From assembly GCA_000824785.1 (NCBI GenBank), contig CCNB01000018.1, positions 1 to 33,598 of the forward strand: 33,598 nt of DNA. Reading direction: 5' to 3'. The translations under genes and the position numbers were made by a program. This DNA is from Mesorhizobium plurifarium (GTDB taxonomy: Bacteria; Pseudomonadota; Alphaproteobacteria; Rhizobiales; Rhizobiaceae). Position 1 is the stretch's first letter. Each line of letters begins with the position of its first letter. Positions 1 through 7,378 of this stretch are shown piece by piece. Below the pieces are notes generated by a model. The model had not been told where the DNA came from. It did no database searches and worked only from the letters and a program-made list of their open reading frames with translations.

Positions 1-2056
1 CGGCGGCCGGCGGCGCGGGCGGCGGCTGCGAGGCATCCGCCGACGGGATCTCGTCGGGCACGATCGTATCGGACGGCGTCGACTTCCAGGTGCCGGGCAA
101 CGGCCTCACCGGCACACCTTCATGCGCGGCCACCATGAATTCGTGCCAGGCCTGCGCCGGCAAGGCGCCGCCGGTGACCTTCTTCATCGGGCTGCCGTCG
201 TCATTGCCGAACCAGACGCCCGTGGTGAGATTGGCGGTGTAGCCGACGAACCAAGCGTCGCGCGAGTTCTGGCTGGTGCCGGTCTTGCCGGCCGAGGGCC
301 AGTTGAACGCCGCCTTCTTGGCGGTGCCGACCTCGACGGTGCCGGTCATCATCGAGTTCATCATGCCGACGATGTCGGCCTTGATGACGCGCGGCGCGCT
401 GCCGGCGCTACCCTCGTAGAGCACCTTGCCGTTTGCTGTCGTGATGCGCTGGATGAAATGGATGTCCGGCTTGTAGCCGCCATTGGCGAAGGGCACATAG
501 GCCGCGGTCAGCTCCAGCGGCGTCACTTCCGAGGTGCCGAGCGCGATCGAGGTGTTGGCCTGCAGTTCGGACTGGATGCCCATGCGATGCGCGGCCTCGA
601 CCACCGCGTCGGGGCCGACTTCCATGGTGAGCTGTGCCGCCACCGAGTTCAGCGACTTGGCCAGAGCGGTGGCCAGCGTGACCTTGCCGTAATATTTGCC
701 GCCGTAATTATCGGGCGTCCATTTGCCGATTTTGATCGGCGCGTCGTTGCGGATGCTGTCCGGCGTGCGGCCGGCTTCCAGCGCCGCCATGTAGACGAAG
801 GGCTTGAAGGCGGAGCCTGGCTGGCGGCGCGCTTCCGAGGCGCGGTCGAACTGGCTGGTCGAATAGTCATAGCCGCCGACCATGGCGCGCACCGCGCCGG
901 AATCGTCGATCGACACCAGCGCTCCTTGGGTGACGTTGAGCTTCTTGCCGCTCTCGTCGATCAGCCTCCGGATCGACTGTTCGGCAAGCTTCTGCAGGTT
1001 GAGGTCGACGGTGGTGTTGATGACGATGTCGCCGCGCACGTCGCCGATGAGGTCGGGGAGTTCGTCCATCACCGTGTCGGCCACGTAGTTTTCCGAGCCG
1101 GTCCAATAGGACGGCGCGCGCGTCGCCGGCGCGCTCAGCGCCGTCTTGTATTCCTTGTCGCTGATCTTGCCGGTCTCGCGCATGGCGGCGAGCACGAGCT
1201 GCGCCCGCTCCTCGGCCGCCTTCGGGTCGCGCGCCGGCGAAAGCTTGGACGGCGCCTTGAGCAGGCCCGCCAGCAGCGCAGCCTCCGAAAGCGACACGTC
1301 GCGCGCGCTCTTGCCGAAATAGCGCCGCGAGGCTGCCTCGACGCCATAGGCGCCCGAGCCGAAATAGACCCGGTTGAGGTACATTTCGAGGATCTGGTCC
1401 TTGGTATGCTTGTGCTCGAGCCAGAGCGCCAGCAGCACTTCCTGCACCTTGCGCTCCAGGGTGCGGTCCGGCGTCAGGAACAGGTTCTTCGCCAGTTGCT
1501 GCGTCAGCGTCGAGCCGCCTTGCGAGAAATGGCCGCCGATGAGATTGGTGACCATGGCGCGCGACAGGCCGATCGGGTCGATGCCGAAATGCGAATAGAA
1601 GCGCCGGTCCTCGATGGCGACCACGGCCTCCGGGATATAGGGCGACATTTCGTGCAGGCCGACGGCCTCGCCGCCCGACGCGCCGCGATTGGCGATAAGC
1701 TGCCCATCGACCGACACGATCTTGATGTTCGGCGCGCGGTCCGGGACCGACCATGTCGTCGCCGCCGGCATCTTGGCGCCGTAATAGACGATGATGCCGG
1801 CCGCCGCGATGCCGCCCCAGATGCAGAGCACGAAGCACCAGTAGACCAGACGCATGGCGATGCCGAGCAGTCCGCGCCGGTTGCGATCGCGGCCGCGACC
1901 GCGCGATTTCGCCTTTGCGGATCTGCCCTTTGCAGCGGATTTGCGGGTGCGCGGCACGACGCGATCCTCCTCGCTCACCGAAAAGCCCTCGGAGGATTTC
2001 GCGCGCGGCGATCCCTCGAAGCTCGGTTCGATGCGACTGTCTCTGCGGTTCGCCAT
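1..2056 (-). CDS. Class A penicillin-binding protein (PBP1A type), C-terminus cut by window edge
   Basis: Bifunctional peptidoglycan synthase of the inner membrane: an N-terminal GT51 glycosyltransferase polymerises glycan and a C-terminal transpeptidase cross-links it. The ATG at 2054-2056 starts a basic, Ser/Arg-rich cytoplasmic segment of about 60 residues, then one membrane anchor (LGIAMRLVYWCFVLCIWGG). The GT51 motif AIEDRRFYSHFG carries the catalytic Glu149, followed by GGSTLTQQLAKNLF. All three transpeptidase motifs are present: SAFK with Ser415, SLN at 468-470 and KTG at 591-593. The last residues in the window are a Pro/Ala-rich tail. No stop occurs in the 685 codons present, so the gene continues off the left edge. 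The family is clear. Which ponA/mrcA paralogue it is cannot be decided here. Confidence 0.95.
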   Translation of the reverse strand, partial: MANRRDSRIEPSFEGSPRAKSSEGFSVSEEDRVVPRTRKSAAKGRSAKAKSRGRGRDRNRRGLLGIAMRLVYWCFVLCIWGGIAAAGIIVYYGAKMPAATTWSVPDRAPNIKIVSVDGQLIANRGASGGEAVGLHEMSPYIPEAVVAIEDRRFYSHFGIDPIGLSRAMVTNLIGGHFSQGGSTLTQQLAKNLFLTPDRTLERKVQEVLLALWLEHKHTKDQILEMYLNRVYFGSGAYGVEAASRRYFGKSARDVSLSEAALLAGLLKAPSKLSPARDPKAAEERAQLVLAAMRETGKISDKEYKTALSAPATRAPSYWTGSENYVADTVMDELPDLIGDVRGDIVINTTVDLNLQKLAEQSIRRLIDESGKKLNVTQGALVSIDDSGAVRAMVGGYDYSTSQFDRASEARRQPGSAFKPFVYMAALEAGRTPDSIRNDAPIKIGKWTPDNYGGKYYGKVTLATALAKSLNSVAAQLTMEVGPDAVVEAAHRMGIQSELQANTSIALGTSEVTPLELTAAYVPFANGGYKPDIHFIQRITTANGKVLYEGSAGSAPRVIKADIVGMMNSMMTGTVEVGTAKKAAFNWPSAGKTGTSQNSRDAWFVGYTANLTTGVWFGNDDGSPMKKVTGGALPAQAWHEFMVAAHEGVPVRPLPGTWKSTPSDTIVPDEIPSADASQPPPAPPAA

Positions 2057-2247
2057 GCGCTCTTGCTTGTTGCCCCGGTGCCGATGGCGTTCGGGTTGAA
2101 GACTAGATGCGGCGGTTTAAAGGCGGGTTAAAGCAGGGTTTATGCAGCCTTTTGAAAACCCTTAGGATTTTCTCAATACAGCCGTTTCGCGGTCTCGGTC
2201 GGGCTGGGCCGGCCACCCTGCAGGGCGCCCTATCGTTGCGAGGTTGC

Positions 2248-4233
2248 TCAAAGTCCCGCTGCCTTGGCCAGATAGGGCGCCAGCGCCAGCGCGTAGGTTG
2301 CCGTGAGGTGATGGTTGTCGCGCAGCACCACGATGTTGCCGACCACCGCCGGGCAACTGTCCTTGCCGCATAGCGCATCGTTCATGTCGACCACGCTCAC
2401 CCCCGCCACGGACCGGGCGGCGAGCGCGTAGATGTTTTCGCGTTCGACCTCGCTGCGAGGATTGACGCATTTGCCGGGATCGGTTCTGAGGCAATTGCGT
2501 GGATCGAACAGGCTGAAAGGTGTGTTGCGGATGGCGACGACACGCACGCCCTGGTTTGTGATCTCGCTCCAGACGCTGCGCAATCCCTCGATCATCGCGT
2601 CCCGCGCGACGCCGGTGTAGTTGCTCTGGCTGGTGATCACGAGATCGGGCTTCAGCTTCGCGATTTCGGCGAGAACCTTCTCCCGCCACAGCGCGCATTG
2701 CTCATACGGCTTGCCGTCGTCAAGGATGGTGACCCGGGTTACCGGGCAGGCCGCCTTGGTGAAGGTGACGAGCTTCCATTTTCTGTCCTTGGCGATCTTG
2801 TCGACGGCCGGCACCCATTGCGCCGCGTGGGAATCGCCCATCACGACAATGGTCCTCGTCCCCGTCGGGTCGCCAAGCTGGCAACCGGTCGCGTCAATGC
2901 CCTTCTGCTCCTGATGACATTTCAATGTGTAAATGACGGGCACGTCGCTGCCGATCTTACTCAAGGGAGGCAGCAGCTTGACGCCCTGGGGGACGACGGC
3001 GTTCGCCAGCAAGGCCGCAGGTCCCGGATAATTCGGCGTACCGATCTGGCTGGTGTCGATGGGCTGCCGGTCGACCGCATAAACGAGTCCGCCGGCCATC
3101 GCCACGCACACCCCGATCGCCGCCGTGCCGTCGATCAACGGCCGCCATGCCAGCGACGAGCGCGAATGGCGATAGGGCTGCTCGACGAAGCGATAAGAGA
3201 GATCGGAAACGGCCAGGGTGGCGATGATCAGCAGAACGCCATCGATCAGACCGATCGAGCCGCGCTGCGCCACATAGAAGATGATCAGCGGCCAATGCCA
3301 TAGATAGATCGAATAGGAGCGGTCGCCGGCATAGCGCAGCGCCGCGATATCCAGGCCGCGGAAGCCGCCCACACGCACCCTGCCGGCCGCAATGACCAGA
3401 GCCGCGCCGAGCGTCGGCAGCAGCGCCTTGGAGCCTGGAAAATCGGTCGATCTTGAAAACAACACCGCCGATGTCAGCGCCGCCAGCATGCCGGCAACAG
3501 CCATCGCTGTCCGCGCGCGCCCGTTCGGCTGGAATCGATCGAGGGTCAGTGCCAGCAATCCCCCAAGGGCCAGCTCCCAGACCCGGGTGAAGGTCACGAA
3601 ATAGGCCCATGCAGGATCGGATCGGGTGAGCGCGACGGAAGCCGCGAGCGAACCCGCCAGGACCACGCCGAGCACGAAGGTGAGCATTTGCACCGGCGAA
3701 TGCCCGCGACGTCTGGCCCACCACAGCGCCGCGATCATCAGCACCGGCCAGACGATGTAGAACTGCTCCTCGATCGACAGCGACCAGAAATGCTGGACGG
3801 GGCTCGGCGCGTCCTCGGCGCCGAGATAATCCACGGCCTGTTCGGCAAGCCGCCAGTTCTGCACATAGAGCGCGCTTGCGATCACCTGCCTGGCGGTTTC
3901 TTCCCACCACGCGTCCGACACGAACAGCAGCGTTCCCACGAGCGTGACCAGGAGCGCGACGATCGCCGCCGGCAGCAGCCGCCTGACCCGGCGCGTGTAA
4001 AAGCCGACGAGCGAGATGCCGTTTTCGCTGAGCGCCATGCGCGTGAGCAGGCCGGTGATAAGGAAGCCGGAGATAACGAAGAAGATGTCGACCCCGACAT
4101 AGCCGCCGGGAAGCGCTGCCGGCCAGATATGGAAAATCACCACGAAGGCTACGGCAAGCCCGCGCAGTCCCTGTATCTCCGGCCGAAATCCCCCCGGCGC
4201 AATGTCGTCTCGCAAAGCCAGTCTGTCCCTCAC
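2248..4233 (-). CDS. AT3 acyltransferase with C-terminal SGNH domain (OafA/YrhL family)
   Basis: A 661-residue inner-membrane O-acyltransferase that probably acetylates a surface polysaccharide or other envelope glycan. The N-terminal half is a multi-helix AT3 domain with the typical RPEIQGLRGLAV opening, FHIWP (His35), VGVDIFFVISGFLIT and later RSYSIYLWHWPL. The C-terminal third is an SGNH esterase-like domain with GDSH (nucleophile Ser468) and the DxxH pair Asp639/His642 in DNHHLTA. Both catalytic centres look intact. The start is GTG at 4231-4233 with only a weak ribosome binding site. It begins 24 bp after the stop of the 48-residue membrane protein, so the two are probably co-transcribed. 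The glycan acceptor cannot be read from sequence. Confidence 0.93.
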   Translation of the reverse strand: MRDRLALRDDIAPGGFRPEIQGLRGLAVAFVVIFHIWPAALPGGYVGVDIFFVISGFLITGLLTRMALSENGISLVGFYTRRVRRLLPAAIVALLVTLVGTLLFVSDAWWEETARQVIASALYVQNWRLAEQAVDYLGAEDAPSPVQHFWSLSIEEQFYIVWPVLMIAALWWARRRGHSPVQMLTFVLGVVLAGSLAASVALTRSDPAWAYFVTFTRVWELALGGLLALTLDRFQPNGRARTAMAVAGMLAALTSAVLFSRSTDFPGSKALLPTLGAALVIAAGRVRVGGFRGLDIAALRYAGDRSYSIYLWHWPLIIFYVAQRGSIGLIDGVLLIIATLAVSDLSYRFVEQPYRHSRSSLAWRPLIDGTAAIGVCVAMAGGLVYAVDRQPIDTSQIGTPNYPGPAALLANAVVPQGVKLLPPLSKIGSDVPVIYTLKCHQEQKGIDATGCQLGDPTGTRTIVVMGDSHAAQWVPAVDKIAKDRKWKLVTFTKAACPVTRVTILDDGKPYEQCALWREKVLAEIAKLKPDLVITSQSNYTGVARDAMIEGLRSVWSEITNQGVRVVAIRNTPFSLFDPRNCLRTDPGKCVNPRSEVERENIYALAARSVAGVSVVDMNDALCGKDSCPAVVGNIVVLRDNHHLTATYALALAPYLAKAAGL

Positions 4234-4257
4234 GGCGCCGGCGGCTGGCCGCCGTGA

Positions 4258-4404
4258 TCAATTCTGCTGGATCGAAATGCCCTTGTCGTCGATCTTGAGC
4301 TCGACGCCTTTCGGCTTGGTGTGCTCGCGATAGACATAGATGCCGAGCGCGATGATCACCGCGATCAGCACACCGATGATGAGATAGAGCGTGTTCTGCC
4401 TCAT
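4258..4404 (-). CDS. 48-residue single-pass membrane protein
   Basis: A very short gene starting at ATG 4402-4404, with GAGGGG eight bases upstream as ribosome binding site. The product begins MRQNTLYLIIGVLIAVIIAL, a single hydrophobic helix of about 18 residues, followed by a short charged tail (YREHTKPKGVELKIDDKGI) and the stop at 4258-4260. The length, helix and clean ribosome binding site argue that it is real. It lies 24 bp upstream of the acyltransferase, which suggests a shared transcript and perhaps a helper role, but that is inference. I recall similar short proteins in Rhizobiales annotated only as hypothetical. Confidence 0.7.
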   Translation of the reverse strand: MRQNTLYLIIGVLIAVIIALGIYVYREHTKPKGVELKIDDKGISIQQN

Positions 4405-4428
4405 TCGCGTCCCCTCGTTGCGACCAAG

Positions 4429-4462
4429 TCTCACACCTGCTTTGATCTCACGCCTGCTTTGA
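4429..4462. repeat. 17-bp tandem duplication
   Basis: TCTCACACCTGCTTTGA is followed immediately by TCTCACGCCTGCTTTGA, 16 of 17 bases identical. It lies in the gap between the two small genes, just upstream of the 48-residue gene's ribosome binding site. It is probably slippage, though it could affect the leader. Confidence 0.8.
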
Positions 4463-4481
4463 AAAGGCCGGCAGCGGGCGC

Positions 4482-4685
4482 CTACTGGTCGTCCTCATCG
4501 CCCGATGCTGGGCGCCAGCTCGTCGGATCGACCTTCTTTTGCGTGTCGCTGTCGGTGTAGACCCACCAGCCGCCATCACGATATTGGCCGATGGACTCGT
4601 TGACGACGCCGTCGCCGTCCTTCCACAGGATGGTGACCTTCGAGCCGTCCTTCGGCGCGCTTTCTATCGGTTTGCGCTCTGCCAT
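4482..4685 (-). CDS. 67-residue conserved protein of unknown function
   Basis: The product begins MAERKPIESAPKDGSKVTIL and is acidic at its C-terminus (GDEDDQ). The opening PIESAPKDG followed by a Trp-rich core (QYRDGGWWVYT) resembles short soluble proteins, some phage-associated, that share a PIESAPKDGT signature, but no function is known to me. The start at 4685 is supported by GGAGGGAG four bases upstream. A longer in-frame start at 4727 has no such site. It lies 67 bp downstream of nrnC on the same strand and may share its transcript. No signal peptide or membrane segment is visible. Confidence 0.75.
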   Translation of the reverse strand: MAERKPIESAPKDGSKVTILWKDGDGVVNESIGQYRDGGWWVYTDSDTQKKVDPTSWRPASGDEDDQ

Positions 4686-4752
4686 CTCACTCCCTCCATG
4701 AACCGGCCCCCCATAGACCGGCCCCAACGTCCTTTCGACGCGCCGGGTTCCG

Positions 4753-5376
4753 TCAGCTATGCGCGAAGATGTCTTCCTCCGCCCAGCCCATCAGGTCGAG
4801 CTTGGCGCGCGTCGGCAGGAAACGAAAGCAGGCATCCGCCTCCTTGGTGCGATTTTCGCGCGCCAGGCGCGCCGCAAGCACCTCGCGCAGACGATGCAGG
4901 TAAAGCACGTCGGAGGCGGCGTATTCGAGCTGCTCGGGCGACAACGTTTCCGCCGCCCAGTCCGAGGATTGCTGCGCCTTGGACAGGCCTATACCGAGCA
5001 ATTCGTTGCACAGGTCCTTCAGCCCATGACGGTCGGTGTAGGTGCGGACGAGCCGCGAGGCTATCTTGGTGCAGAACACCGGTTCCGCCATCACGCCGAA
5101 GGTATGATAGAGCACGGCGATGTCGAAGCGGCCGTAATGGAACAGCTTGGTGATCGCGCGGTTGCGGAGCAGGCTGACGAGGTTCGGCGCCTTCTTCTGG
5201 CCGGGCGCGATCTGGATGACATCGGCGCTGCCGTCGCCGGGCGAGATCTGCACCACGCAGAGCCGGTCGCGATGCGGATTGAGCCCCAGCGTCTCCGTGT
5301 CGATGGCCACCGCGCCGACATTGTAGCGGGCGAGGTCGGGCAAGTCGTTTTTGTGAAAACGGATGTCTGCGGTCAT
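4753..5376 (-). CDS. nrnC: Nano-RNase C, DEDDy 3'-5' exonuclease
   Basis: A 207-residue stand-alone exonuclease that degrades short RNA oligonucleotides (2-5 nt) to mononucleotides. It is the alphaproteobacterial stand-in for oligoribonuclease. The DEDDy set is complete: Asp26 and Glu28 in DTETLG, Asp85 in HYGRFD, and Tyr152/Asp156 in YAASDVLYL. The protein ends right after the domain (GWAEEDIFAHS) and lacks the HRDC domains of true RNase D. Length and ending match Bartonella NrnC as I recall it. The start ATG at 5374-5376 has GGAG six bases upstream. That site lies inside a 12-bp inverted repeat (separate entry), so translation may be controlled. Confidence 0.92.
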   Translation of the reverse strand: MTADIRFHKNDLPDLARYNVGAVAIDTETLGLNPHRDRLCVVQISPGDGSADVIQIAPGQKKAPNLVSLLRNRAITKLFHYGRFDIAVLYHTFGVMAEPVFCTKIASRLVRTYTDRHGLKDLCNELLGIGLSKAQQSSDWAAETLSPEQLEYAASDVLYLHRLREVLAARLARENRTKEADACFRFLPTRAKLDLMGWAEEDIFAHS

Positions 5377-5380
5377 TCTC

Positions 5381-5423
5381 TTCTCCGGATCGGCTTAATC
5401 CGTCCTCGCTGCGATCCGGAGAA
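5381..5423 (-). promoter_or_regulatory. Inverted repeat burying the nrnC ribosome binding site
   Basis: Perfect 12-bp arms TTCTCCGGATCG (5381-5392) and CGATCCGGAGAA (5412-5423) are separated by 19 nt. In the minus-strand RNA, the arm next to nrnC contains the GGAG (5383-5386) that sits six bases before the ATG. Folding would pair it with CUCC of the distal arm. It lies between the M20 gene and nrnC. There is no U tract after the stem, so it is not an obvious terminator. Confidence 0.6.
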
Positions 5424-5468
5424 AAATCAACAAAAAGTTGAATCTCACGTCTTTCGTGAAACCGAACC

Positions 5469-6854
5469 TCAACGCGTCAGCGCGTCGAGGATGCGCGCCC
5501 AGGACCGCTGCCCCTTGTGGAAGGAGGTCAGCTCGTATTTCTCGTTCGGCGAATGAATGCGATCGTCGTCGAGGCCGAAGCCGACCAGCAGCGATTCCAT
5601 GCCGAGATAAGTCTGGAAATCGCCGACCACGGGAATGGAGCCGCCACTGCCGATGGTCAGCGCCGGCTTGTCCCATTCGTCGGACAGCGCGTCCTTGGCC
5701 TTGGCGAGGAAAGGCGAGTCGTAGGAAAGCTGGATCGCCGGCGAGCCGCCATGCGGGTGGAACTCGACCGAGCAGTCGCCAGGAATGCGCTCGCGCACGA
5801 AGGCCTGGAAGGCGGCGCGGATCTTCTTCGGGTCCTGCTTGTGGACGAGCCGGAACGACACTTTCGCCGACGCTTCCGCCGCGATCACCGTCTTGAAGCC
5901 TTTGCCGGTGTAGCCGCCGATAATGCCGTTGAATTCCGCCGTCGGCCTTGCCCAGGTCATTTCAAGCACGGAGCGGCCTTTCTCGCCGGCCGGAATGGAG
6001 AGGCCGACCGGTCCGAGGAAGGTCTCGGCCGTCTCGCCCAGCCCTTCCCAGGATTTCAGCACCTGTGAAGGCGTCTCCTCGACGCCGTCATAGAAGCCCG
6101 GAATGGTGACGCGGCCGTCCTTGTCATGCACGTCGGCGAGGATTTTGGCGAGGATGCGGATCGGATTGGCGGCCGGGCCGCCATAGAGGCCCGAATGCAG
6201 GTCGCGGCTGGCCGCCTTGACGGTGACCTCCTCGCCGACCATGCCGCGCAGCGAGACGCAGATCGACGGCGTCTCGCGGTTCCACATGCTGGTGTCGCAG
6301 ACCAGCGCGAAATCCGCTTTCAGCTCGTCGGCATTGGCCTCCAGGAACGGCTTCAGCGACGGCGAGCCGGATTCCTCTTCGCCCTCGAACAGGATGGTGA
6401 CGCGGCAGGGCAGATTGCCATGCACCTGCTTCCAGGCACGGCACGCCTCGACGAAGGTCATCAGCTGCCCTTTGTCGTCGGCCGACCCGCGCCCTGTGAT
6501 CACCTTGCGTCCGGGCGCGATCTCTTTGATCGAGGGCGCGAACGGATCGGTTTCCCACAATTCGACCGGATCGACCGGCTGCACGTCGTAGTGGCCGTAG
6601 AACAGCACATGCGGCGCGCCCGCCGGTCCCTCGTGATGCGCCACCACCATCGGATGTCCGGGCGTGTCGCGCACGCTCGCGTCAAAGCCGATCAGCTTGA
6701 GCTCGGCGACCAGCCATTCGGCACTCTTGCGGCAGTCGGCGGCGAAGGCCGGATCGGTGGAGATCGACTTGATGCCGAGCAGGCCGAACAGCCGCTCCAG
6801 GCTCTGGTCGAGATTCTGGTCGAGACGCTCGAGGACGGGGGAGATTCTGGACAT
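5469..6854 (-). CDS. M20-family metallodipeptidase
   Basis: A 461-residue cytoplasmic zinc peptidase of the ArgE/DapE/CPG2/carnosinase superfamily, probably a dipeptidase. Metal-site motifs are in order: FYGHYDVQP (His88, Asp90), GRGSADDKGQ (Asp126 region), the catalytic/ligand Glu pair in FEGEEESGSPS (about 159-161), CDTSMW, and a late HSPNEKYEL supplying the C-terminal His. The inserted lid/dimerisation domain (about 200-330) is present, with RDLHSGLYGG. I chose the start at MSRISPVLERLD (ATG 6852-6854), which has AAAGGC upstream. A longer in-frame start at 6935 adds residues unlike the family. Its substrate is not predictable. It stands alone between the small-RNA candidate and nrnC. Confidence 0.92.
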   Translation of the reverse strand: MSRISPVLERLDQNLDQSLERLFGLLGIKSISTDPAFAADCRKSAEWLVAELKLIGFDASVRDTPGHPMVVAHHEGPAGAPHVLFYGHYDVQPVDPVELWETDPFAPSIKEIAPGRKVITGRGSADDKGQLMTFVEACRAWKQVHGNLPCRVTILFEGEEESGSPSLKPFLEANADELKADFALVCDTSMWNRETPSICVSLRGMVGEEVTVKAASRDLHSGLYGGPAANPIRILAKILADVHDKDGRVTIPGFYDGVEETPSQVLKSWEGLGETAETFLGPVGLSIPAGEKGRSVLEMTWARPTAEFNGIIGGYTGKGFKTVIAAEASAKVSFRLVHKQDPKKIRAAFQAFVRERIPGDCSVEFHPHGGSPAIQLSYDSPFLAKAKDALSDEWDKPALTIGSGGSIPVVGDFQTYLGMESLLVGFGLDDDRIHSPNEKYELTSFHKGQRSWARILDALTR

Positions 6855-6946
6855 GCTTTTTGCCTTTCGATTTTGGGCAGACCCTAAAGGGCCACGCCGA
6901 AAACGAAAAGCCGCGATCGTTAGACCAAGATGCAATCGTTGCGAGG

Positions 6947-7096
6947 ATAAAAGAAGACCGCCGTGGTGGAGGGGGAACCACGGCGGTCTCTACTCGAAAC
7001 GTTGCGGCAGCCCGGAGAGGGGGGATAGGCTGCCGCAGTTTGCCCGGGATAGGCGGGGGACGGGCCTTACTCCGGACTTCGGCGAAAAATGCCGAT
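6947..7096 (-). ncRNA. Candidate three-hairpin small RNA with C-rich (anti-Shine-Dalgarno-like) loops
   Basis: Three stem-loops follow each other on the minus strand. Stem 1 is GCCCG/CGGGC (7061-7065 with 7042-7046), loop UCCCCCGCCUAUCC. Stem 2 is a perfect 10 bp (7028-7037 with 7003-7012), loop UAUCCCCCCUCUCCG. Stem 3 is a perfect 13 bp (6977-6989 with 6955-6967), loop UCCCCCUCC, followed by UCUUUUAU, which makes it an intrinsic terminator. No open reading frame explains it. The C-rich loops could pair with GGAGG ribosome binding sites, as in the alphaproteobacterial CCUCCUCCC-loop families (alpha-r14 / 'cuckoo' RNAs). A weak promoter, TTGAAT-17-CAAATA (7131 to 7103), would start it near 7096. 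The 3' end is well supported; the 5' end is a guess. Confidence 0.72.
6949..6989 (-). terminator. Intrinsic terminator of the small-RNA candidate
   Basis: A 13-bp perfect stem (AGACCGCCGTGGT with its complement) has a 9-nt loop and is followed on the minus strand by TCTTTTAT. It is over 90 bp upstream of the M20 start, so it ends an upstream transcript rather than that gene. Confidence 0.75.
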
Positions 7097-7185
7097 GACG
7101 TGTATTTGGGTCTGTGAACGTGGCGATTCAAGGGCACGAAAATTACACTTTTGTAACATGCCCGTGAGCGGCGAATTTTCCGTGC

Positions 7186-7226
7186 ATGTCGCCCAAAAGT
7201 GTGCGGCGGTTTTGGGAAAACGACAT
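7186..7226. repeat. Rhizobial intergenic repeat fragment
   Basis: ATGTCG-CCCAAAA (7186-7198) is mirrored by TTTTGGG (7210-7216) and CGACAT (7221-7226) around AGTGTGCGGCGG. The core AAAAGTGTGCGGCGGTTTT resembles the element at 10971-11035 and, from memory, a sequence seen many times between genes in Rhizobium and Mesorhizobium. Confidence 0.6.
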
Positions 7227-7244
7227 CCACCAACAAAAAGACCC

Positions 7245-7284
7245 AAAGCGCGTCGCCTGAACCGGTTTCAGCGCGACGCGCTTT
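7245..7284. repeat. 40-bp near-perfect palindrome upstream of polA
   Basis: Arms AAAGCGCGTCGC (7245-7256) and GCGACGCGCTTT (7273-7284) are perfect complements, and the inner CTGAA/TTCAG also pair. There is no U tract, so it is more likely a dispersed repeat than a terminator. It lies about 95 bp before the polA start. The rest of the 6855-7378 gap holds the small-RNA candidate and the repeat at 7186; I see no further gene. Confidence 0.7.
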
Positions 7285-7378
7285 GCCGGACAGGAACTGT
7301 CAGGGGTGTTGCCCGAACCGGTGGGTTCCACCGCCTTTGGCATGGACCGCGAAGCCCGGCCGCGCTATCCCTGCCGGC

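Noticed and set aside
122..2131. 669-codon open frame on the plus strand opposite the penicillin-binding protein gene
   Set aside because: Its translation is Arg/His/Asp-rich, low in aromatics and matches no family. The opposite strand encodes a complete set of PBP1A motifs. It is a GC-codon-bias shadow.
7199..7378. 60-codon upstream extension of polA
   Set aside because: It crosses the intergenic palindrome and its residues do not look like the polymerase N-terminus. MKQGDHLFLVDG is the typical start.
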